From Takakia lepidozioides (taxonomy: Eukaryota; Streptophyta; Takakiopsida; Takakiales; Takakiaceae): DNA of 64,000 nt. The stretch spans positions 27,881,053-27,945,052 of the forward strand of contig CM060732.1 in the NCBI GenBank assembly GCA_030704615.1, given 5' to 3'. This document shows, in pieces, positions 57,240 through 64,000 of this stretch. Positions within the stretch are counted from its first letter, which is position 1, and each line of letters starts with the position of its first letter. The translations under genes were made by a program, and so were the position numbers. The notes beneath the pieces were generated by a model that saw only the letters and a list, made by a program, of their open reading frames with translations, made no database searches and had not been told where the DNA came from.

Positions 57240-60200
57240 GGAGGTCTTTTAAACCAACGGGGAGAACCGGCAGCTAGTTACATGCTAGCCGACTGATTCT
57301 GAGGATTTCCGAGTGAAAATTGAAACCTTCGGAAATTTACCGAGTATGTTCACATAGGAAATTGACTATTGCAGTTACCATTAAGGGGAAGCAACCGACT
57401 CGCCAACCCACTTAGCCGGTTGGTTCTCAGAATGAGGGGCCATTGGCTGGTTCAACTGAAATTATTTCCCGGACGCTGGGTCTTTATCAGTGAGTTGTCT
57501 GGGGTCCCAACATCTGTAGAATGACTTAACATGAGGCCAGATATTAGAAAACAAAAAAATAAATTCCCCTCATTCAAATAAAATATCTATAAGAAAAGTA
57601 ACAAAATTTGTCGGGGCACAGGATGCCCTTTATCACAAAAAAAGAAAAAACGAAATAAACTTAATAAAATTAATTCAGGGTTCCGCCCCTGATTCAACCT
57701 AAGAAAAAAGAAAAAAGAAAAAGAAAAAGTGCCGGTTTAGTTGCTGAGATCCATGGCGCCCACTGTACCACGTTTCATCAGCCGCCAAAATCAGCTCGAC
57801 ACACAGTCCATGGAGGGGGGGATTGAGGGAAGAGTTGTCAAGGATCGAACTCAGAATCATGGCGTCAGCACAAGCAAAGGCCGAAGAAGAAGAGAGCAGA
57901 TAAGCGAATTTAGAGATCCCAGTGTGGAGACCCACAAGCTTGGGATGCCTGGCCGCACAGAAAGCCGGAAAGCTGTTCAACTGTCACGACACACAGAGAA
58001 GCAGCGAGTCTGAGCAATCTGAGAATGTTTGGTGCAAAATTGTACCAAGTTTGAGAGAAAGCTGATTAACGATTCGAGCTTTGGAGCTGCCACCCAGGAT
58101 TGTGCTTGTTTAGGTGTTGCTCACTTGCTGAGCAACAGTTGTGAGTGGAGCTGAGCCAGGCCCTGTGAAGATCATCAGGTGCCGAGCCAGCTTCGTTGTG
58201 CAGGTGAAATTGGGTGATTTTGGTCCCATGGCCGCAAGCAATTTACAAGCAGCAATTCTTCAGCCTCGGAGCACCGGTACGTGTATGTCAGAGCTTGAGC
58301 GAGTTACCCCGGGCTTCAAATCCTGGCCGAAAATTTCCTTTGTAAATTTGAGTACCTTCTTGTCCTGAAAACCCCATTCCATAGATTGCATGTTTTTGCC
58401 CCGAATACAATGGAATATCATATTCCAGCTTGGCCTTGGCAGATTTCCCCTTAATCGGCAATATTCTTAGACAGGTCCCGCCCTCGAGCCAGGATTCTGA
58501 AATCCCGGAAACACTTGGCAGGAACTTCACCTCTTGCTCACGGTTAGATCTCTACCTCGTACCAGTGACCATGTTTTGATTATATCCGTGCATGGGAAAG
58601 CCAATCACTGGTGGATGGATTTAGCCGTCTTCACCCCCTGTCGGCTTAATCGGTTTGAAAGTTCACCCCCTGTCTGATTGCGCTGTTTACCTCCGTACTG
58701 TTTGCACCAGCTTCGTCATCACACATGTGGCACAATAGGAGCTAGGACTTAACACAGCATGAAAGTGGTCTGTACTGAATCCTAGCAGCTATGTAAATTT
58801 TCTGGAGGAAACAGTAATATGCTATACACTCAATCATACATTGCCGGAGACGAGAGGGTTTTGACGAATTCTTTTATCTATATTAAGTGTATCTGAATGT
58901 CCACACTGGTTTGAAGGCAATAAAGAGACTGTAGATATATATCCCTGAGCTTGATCTGACTTCCCAACCAAATTCAGCCATGTTTATATGGTATACTGCA
59001 TGTGCAGGAGTTGACACACTTCATGCTAGCATGAGTTAACGTTTTTTATCAGAACTGCAGAATATGAATGAGATAAAGGTATGTGATAGCATTTGAGAGG
59101 GGACCTGACTCCTGTAAGCCCTCCTATATAAGAAATGATTATTTCTCACTGGATCCTTGTTTATGTTAGCAAGCTGAAGAAGAGAGGTGCAATGTGAAAT
59201 TGACTTCGTTTCAAGGATTATCATTTTGGTGAGAAGACATATGAAGAATTCAAGTTTTTTGTGGTTAACACACACGGGGTGTGATGTCCCCTCGGCCAGA
59301 TGACCCTGGGGAAAGTGAGGTCAACACCATGGCTTATCACCTTTGACCTTTCAGATTTTCCTTATCTGTGGCTGTGACAGAAGGCAGGGGGCATGAAGGA
59401 CCCATGCAGGGCCTGGGTTTCAGCAAGTTAGTGGGACTTGGATGGAATCTGAGGAGTGCAAGAATGAAGGATCCCACTCCCTTGGAGAGACCAAGGGTCC
59501 AGGCAAACTCAAAGGTAGATGCATTTGTACGGTTTCCAAAATAATGGGAAAGGGGGTTGTCTCAATGGGTTGAATAATTTCTTAATGCATGTAGTAAGCT
59601 TTACATTTTGTTGTATGTTGGCTATACTTTTGCCGTTGGGAACCATTGAAAAACATGCATGAATGGAGCACTGCTTTAGACAGGCTACAGTCAGTGCCTT
59701 CTCTCTGTTATGCTTATCCTGATTGTTTGGTTGTCTGGTTCCTTCACTGTGCTGTCTGTTCTATAAGTAACTACTGTATGTTGCCGTATTAGATTGTATG
59801 GCATTATCTACCATTTAGTTAGAGGTTTTAAATCATATCCTTTATCTCAAGTGCCCCTTGTGCTGGGCTAGTAGTGGTCAATGGAGCGTTTTTGGGAGCC
59901 TGTCTCTTAAGTGACGAATGAGGATTGCACATTGTTTCGCTAGTCTCTTAGAAATTCCTTGAGAAACCTTAGGAAGTTACCTATTACGCAAGTGAGAGGC
60001 TCGTAGCTTTCATGTGGCATGGCCAAACACTGCACCTGCCAGCACAGGTGAGGCACTAGAGAAAGACGGGTTCCCATTCCTCAAAGGTTGTCCATGAAAG
60101 TGTCTTGCTTGACCTGACTTCTTCTTTCTTGCATGCTAATGCATCCCACTCTGAATGGAAAGCTCAGGATCTTGTTGTTTTAACCTGGGTTTGCTCACAG

Positions 60201-60703
60201 GATGTAATGTTTAGGCGCCGTGAGTCCTCATGCTCTGTAAAGCAGGGGAGACTTGCCTGGAGGTCTAATTGCACACACCGAACTCGTTGTGCAGACAACT
60301 TAGGGGTAAATAACTGCCCTGAACACTTGCTCTCTCTGTGGGACCATGCCCCAAATAGTCGCTAAGGTTGGCTGGGTATGGTTTTTTCTTTCTTTCTCTG
60401 ACAGTTTTGGTCTCTCTCTCACCCGTGATTATTGCCATCCCTGTTTCTCTGTCTATTTGTCTGTGTACCTGCCACTTGAAATTTGCTTTGCTTGACCAAT
60501 TCATCTGCTGCATTGGCAAAATCCACCCATGCTTCAGACTGCATATAATTACCTTTTGGCTTCCAGCTGGAACCCAAGTGAATACCTGAAGGCCCCATGG
60601 CTGCATCCATCAGTTAAGCAATTTTTCATTTGTGGTCAGATGGAGAGGGCGTTTTGGGGCAAGGACTCATCTCTAGAAAGTTTCAGACTACATTGACTTG
60701 CAG
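57240..60703. other. Upstream interval, may hold early exons of the HEAT/TPR gene
   Basis: ATG at 58,228 opens MAASNLQAAILQPRST and reaches a GT donor at 58,277 (CACCG|GTACGT), which would suit a first exon with a plastid-targeting start. A stretch at 60.2-60.31 kb (RRRESSCSVKQGRLAWRSNC) has transit-peptide-like composition and an AG acceptor before it. The phases of these pieces do not join directly, so at least one exon is missing, and I do not include them in the gene model. A CTTGCAGACAAAACACC-like or other repeat was not found here. Confidence 0.25.
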
Positions 60704-63700
60704 AGTGGGGGAAACTTGTCTGTTGATGATAGAGAGGAGGAGGTTGTTGGGTTTCCCGATGCAGCAGTCGCTTGTGGTGGTCGGAGTAAGTTTCCCGCCC
60801 CAGTCAGAGACACAGCCTACTAAAGTTTACATAGGACAGCTGAGTTGTCATGGAAAGATTGAAAGCGGGAAGATTTTGGATTTGGTGAAGACACGTTGCC
60901 AGGGAAGACCCTGATTATACTGTGAATTGACTCATTGGTTGGACACTAGCAGGCTGCAACCTGTACCAATGATCTAGACATTGGGACAGAAGAAGAGAAT
61001 ACTTTGCAACGGGTCCAGTTGCTAGAAAGGCAAGTCAGTGTATTTTAAATTTTGGTTTGACTTGAGACAAGGCATTAGTCCTGCATAACTTTGGAGCTTT
61101 GAAATTTAATCCAGTAATTGTTTGTGAAACTGAATTACTTTTGTAGTATCTACTACTGTCCTATTCATTGCAGTATTCAACTTTGGGTGGACATGCATAA
61201 ATCGGGTTTCAATGACTAGGAAGCAGTTGGGAGGTGTGCAGGCAGTTGAGAGTTGCTGTTGCAGAGGAGAATTATACAGAGGCCACGAGGTGGTTGTCGT
61301 AGTATTCTATCTCTCCTGTTTGTTTGGCTTCTTCTATGTGTTACTGTCTGCATGTATCTTGTTGGCAGAAATGTACGTGTTTTGTGTTTCTGTGTGTGAC
61401 AGATGTCTTCCCCACCTATCCTCTGTCTCTTGGGCCTTCCTAGTTTACTTACCACGAAGTTGTACAATGCTTTGGTAGGTTACGGGACCTACTGGCGGGT
61501 GTAAAGTCGCAGTTAACTCCTGGGGAGCAGGTATATATCATGAATTCTTGGGTTTGTATTGTTCTACCACACAGGGAGAAAATAGCTATTAAGGATGGTG
61601 GTGCTGATGCACAGTGGACTCTGGCTTGTGGGGCTGGGCCAGTTTGTGTTGACAAATGCAGCAAAACTTAGAAATGGCAGCTTAGGGCAAAGGATGACAG
61701 CTATTGCAGTATGCAACTCACCCCTTCTTTTGTATAGTCTAGGTGGCTCTTCTCTCTTTTCTGTCTAGAACTGCCATAATGTGTGTAGTAGCACTCTATT
61801 GTACCTGAAATAAACGTCTAGCGGGAAGCTTCCTTTGCAGCACAGTCTCTTGTTCTTCTTCTGATATGGAGCCATGTACATGTGGCTCTGATTACATGAA
61901 CGCCATACACGGGGACCGACTGTGCCAAGCCATTGGAATGTCCCCCTTCAGCAGTAAATATCTCTTACTGTAAAAGATTGTGTAGACTGTAGGTGATAAC
62001 AGAGCAAAACTGAGCTCAGCTCATTCTTTTACAAAATATTTACAGACCCATTTTAGTTCAGGTCATAAAAACTTAAGACTGAAAGAATTAACTGCTTGAA
62101 GCTATCAGAATACCAATGCTCAACATTGTTGTGGGCTAGTCAGTCAATGGGAGGGTTAGGGGACCCGCGCACGCTCCCCATGCTGCTTGATGGATTGTGT
62201 GATGCCAACCCCCTTATTGTTGACCAGACTGAGAAGGTACTGTGGTCGCTTGACACCCTTGTTCCCATTTCCTTCTTGTCTCCTTCATACTAGATATCAA
62301 GGGAAGATAACTGGTCTATAGCAATTCCTCTACCTGTGCAGAAGCTAGGGTTATGTGCTTAGCCACTGCCTGCAAGAGGCATTTTGTCTCCATGCAATAG
62401 TTGGGTTTGACATGTTTGTCTGATTTCTTGTGTGTCATACTGTTTCCCGCAGCTGCTTGGGGCCTGTTGTGGATGCGATGAGTTTTTGTTCTTTCTTCTT
62501 TTTTATCCCATGCTCGTCTTCATGTGCATATGATCTTGAAAGCATGTCCAGCAAACTTCGTGTGGACCCTGAGCTGATCCACATGCGATGCACTTAATCT
62601 CAAGTCGTTGTGTATTTGGTTGGTAAAAGGCAATGTGGAAAATATTCATGCGATCTGGGAGCGAAGACGTTGACCAGCGGCTTCAGGTACAATTGCCTGT
62701 TTCTGTCTATTTCTTTCAGTAACTTTCCCATACATGGTGGATTCCTCTGACTATGAAACTTTGTAGGCAAGGTTGCGCATCTCAATCCCTGACATTTCCT
62801 GACATTGCTGTCATTTGAAATTCTGTAGTTGCACTTTGTGAACACCAGACCATTGCTATGGTGTTTGAAGTCTGTTATAAATGCCTGCATTTTTCTCCGT
62901 GTTCAGTTTATTTAATGTGTTCATGATGTAGGAACTCGTGAATATTCTAAGTGTCATAGATGAATCAAGGTATATCACACATCTCCCCTTGGGGACAAAT
63001 TGTATCGTGTTGGACATTAGCAGGGTCAGTAGTTGAATGAACACTTGCAGTTGGAAAATGTAGAAGTAAGCTGATTACATATCTGCCTTCTTCTTCTTGA
63101 TCACACTTCTCTGTGATTGCAGATATAGAAAGTCTGTAGCAAGTTTGTATTAAGTTTGTTGGTCTGCATCCCTCCTCTCGTCTTTTTGCAACCAAGATTG
63201 CTTTCTTAGGTTGTTTTGGTGACAGGTGTTCATAAACTTGGTTATGAGATCAGTTAATATGATCATCATATTGTCTATGCCTGAGCAAGGACATGGCAGC
63301 ATTGACAAATGTTAGAATCTGGACAGGAAGGGGTTGCTCTATTGGTCTCTAAGGGAGGATATGATTCAGCCAAAACGATTTTCTCGGAGGTCTGTCTTTT
63401 ACTATGACTCGTCAGCAATTCTTTGATTCTGTTTCTGTTCTTTGTCCATTGGTTTCTTTGGGTCTCTGGCACACATTAACTCATTTTTTCTTTATTTGAT
63501 CGCGTGACTTTAGTTGAGCTCAAGTTCGTCTTGCTTTTGCATGCGTACATCTCCTTTTTGAACGTTCAGGTTTCGCTTGTTGTGTAATGCGTGAACTTGC
63601 ATGGGTGTGAACGTGACATGCATTTTCTTTCTGTGGGCGGAAAGACAACCTGTTCTGAGCTTTGTATCACTTTGAGTTTTGCAAACCCTGACCCACAAAG

Positions 63701-63899
63701 TGTTTTGGCCTGAAAGAATGCAGTTTTGTACAGATGAGGTAATGGGTTCAGAAATACGTTGCACCTTCTAGTTTTGTAAAGCTTTTGTGGCAAGCTCTGT
63801 TTTTCCAAAATTGACGCTTTGAATTTGCAGATCATACAAATGACACCCTCGTTTGCAGAGGGATACAACAAACGTGCTACAGTTCACTATCTCCTGCAG
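60704..63899 (+). CDS. HEAT- and TPR-repeat protein gene, partial, runs off the right edge
   Basis: Exons supported by phase and motif are 60704-60785 (acidic linker), 60978-61029 (TEEENTLQRVQLLE), 61479-61530 (LRDLLAGVKSQLTPGEQ), 62144-62236 (GLGDPRTLPMLLDGLCDANP, HEAT-like), 62630-62686 (AMWKIFMRSGSEDVDQRLQ), 63327-63389 (EGVALLVSKGGYDSAKTIF) and 63831-63899 (PSFAEGYNKRATVHYLL, TPR). From 62630 on the exons join without gaps. Between 61530 and 62144 one exon may be missing. The succession of HEAT-like helices, a W-x-x-W/F-x-R-S-G hinge and TPR helices is that of a plant family of repeat proteins often sent to plastids. I do not know its partner. Two exons (61029, 63899) end at GC rather than GT donors. 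Confidence 0.65.
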
Positions 63900-64000
63900 G
63901 CATGCCCATTTTCCCTTCTGAAGTCTCAGTTCTTTCCCTTTCTTTTTGGATGTCTTTGAAGGGCAAGGCAGGATTGAGCACAAGTTATGGTCTTTGGACA
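63900..64000 (+). other. Intron at the right edge of the HEAT/TPR gene
   Basis: The TPR exon ends at 63,899 before GCATGC (possible GC donor). The remaining ~100 bp carries no further exon that I can see. Confidence 0.35.

Noticed and set aside
62930-62972. Extra exon (ELVNILSVIDES) in the HEAT/TPR gene
   Set aside because: The flanking exons 62630-62686 and 63327-63389 join in phase and in family order (RLQ to EGVALL) without it.

Overview
The window is nuclear DNA of a land plant or close streptophyte relative. It carries a plant-type sn-2 glycerol-3-phosphate acyltransferase with a phosphatase-like half, genes split by many spliceosomal introns, a nuclear insertion of plastid rpoC2, Ty3/gypsy, LINE and Mutator-like elements, and tRNA-derived SINE-like repeats. 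Sparse genes, large transposon load and LINE-filled introns suggest a non-flowering plant (bryophyte, lycophyte, fern or charophyte grade), but the sequence alone does not fix the species.

Layout. 0.2-1.5 kb: tandem ~400-bp repeats. 1.75-8.4 kb: a SINE-like repeat, a fragment of a Mutator-like transposase, then a decayed Ty3/gypsy element (integrase, in-frame 10-residue repeat tail, unusual extra 3' coding region with a long coiled coil, candidate 3' LTR). 8.4-10.15 kb: a six-exon gene for a beta-class (bacterial N4/N6 type) DNA-methyltransferase-like protein with a changed catalytic motif. 10.2-17.2 kb: gene-poor, with simple repeats, a possible copia scrap and tRNA-like repeats. 17.4-19.2 kb (minus): a two-exon, 511-residue GPAT. 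19.2-24.8 kb: no gene seen. 24.8-34.2 kb (minus): a multi-exon WD40 (DCAF4/WDR21-like) gene with two LINE insertions in its introns, one flanked by a 15-bp target duplication. 35-36.3 kb: transposon scraps and an rpoC2 plastid insertion.

40-56 kb is a nest of Mutator-like transposases: copy A (40.1-42.9 kb, open reading frame), copy B (47.0-49.4 kb, broken and partly inverted) and copy C (51.7-55.2 kb, four nonsense codons). B and C encode an N-terminal region with a SUMO-interaction-like motif. All three encode a GCM/WRKY-like zinc finger and a DDE transposase core with an intron at the same position; A and C keep the cysteine-rich module and SWIM finger.

The most striking signal sits among them. 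A 1.3-kb array of ~25 palindromes lies on an almost exact 53-bp lattice (45.29-46.59 kb), just upstream of copy B. Two units of the same array, again 53 bp apart, are fused to the start of copy A and supply its first ATG. A second, unrelated palindrome family repeats six times at exactly 42 bp just 3' of copy A. Both periods are whole numbers of helical turns, which suggests phased binding-site arrays belonging to these transposons.

57-64 kb: plus-strand exons of a HEAT/TPR-repeat protein gene that runs off the right edge.
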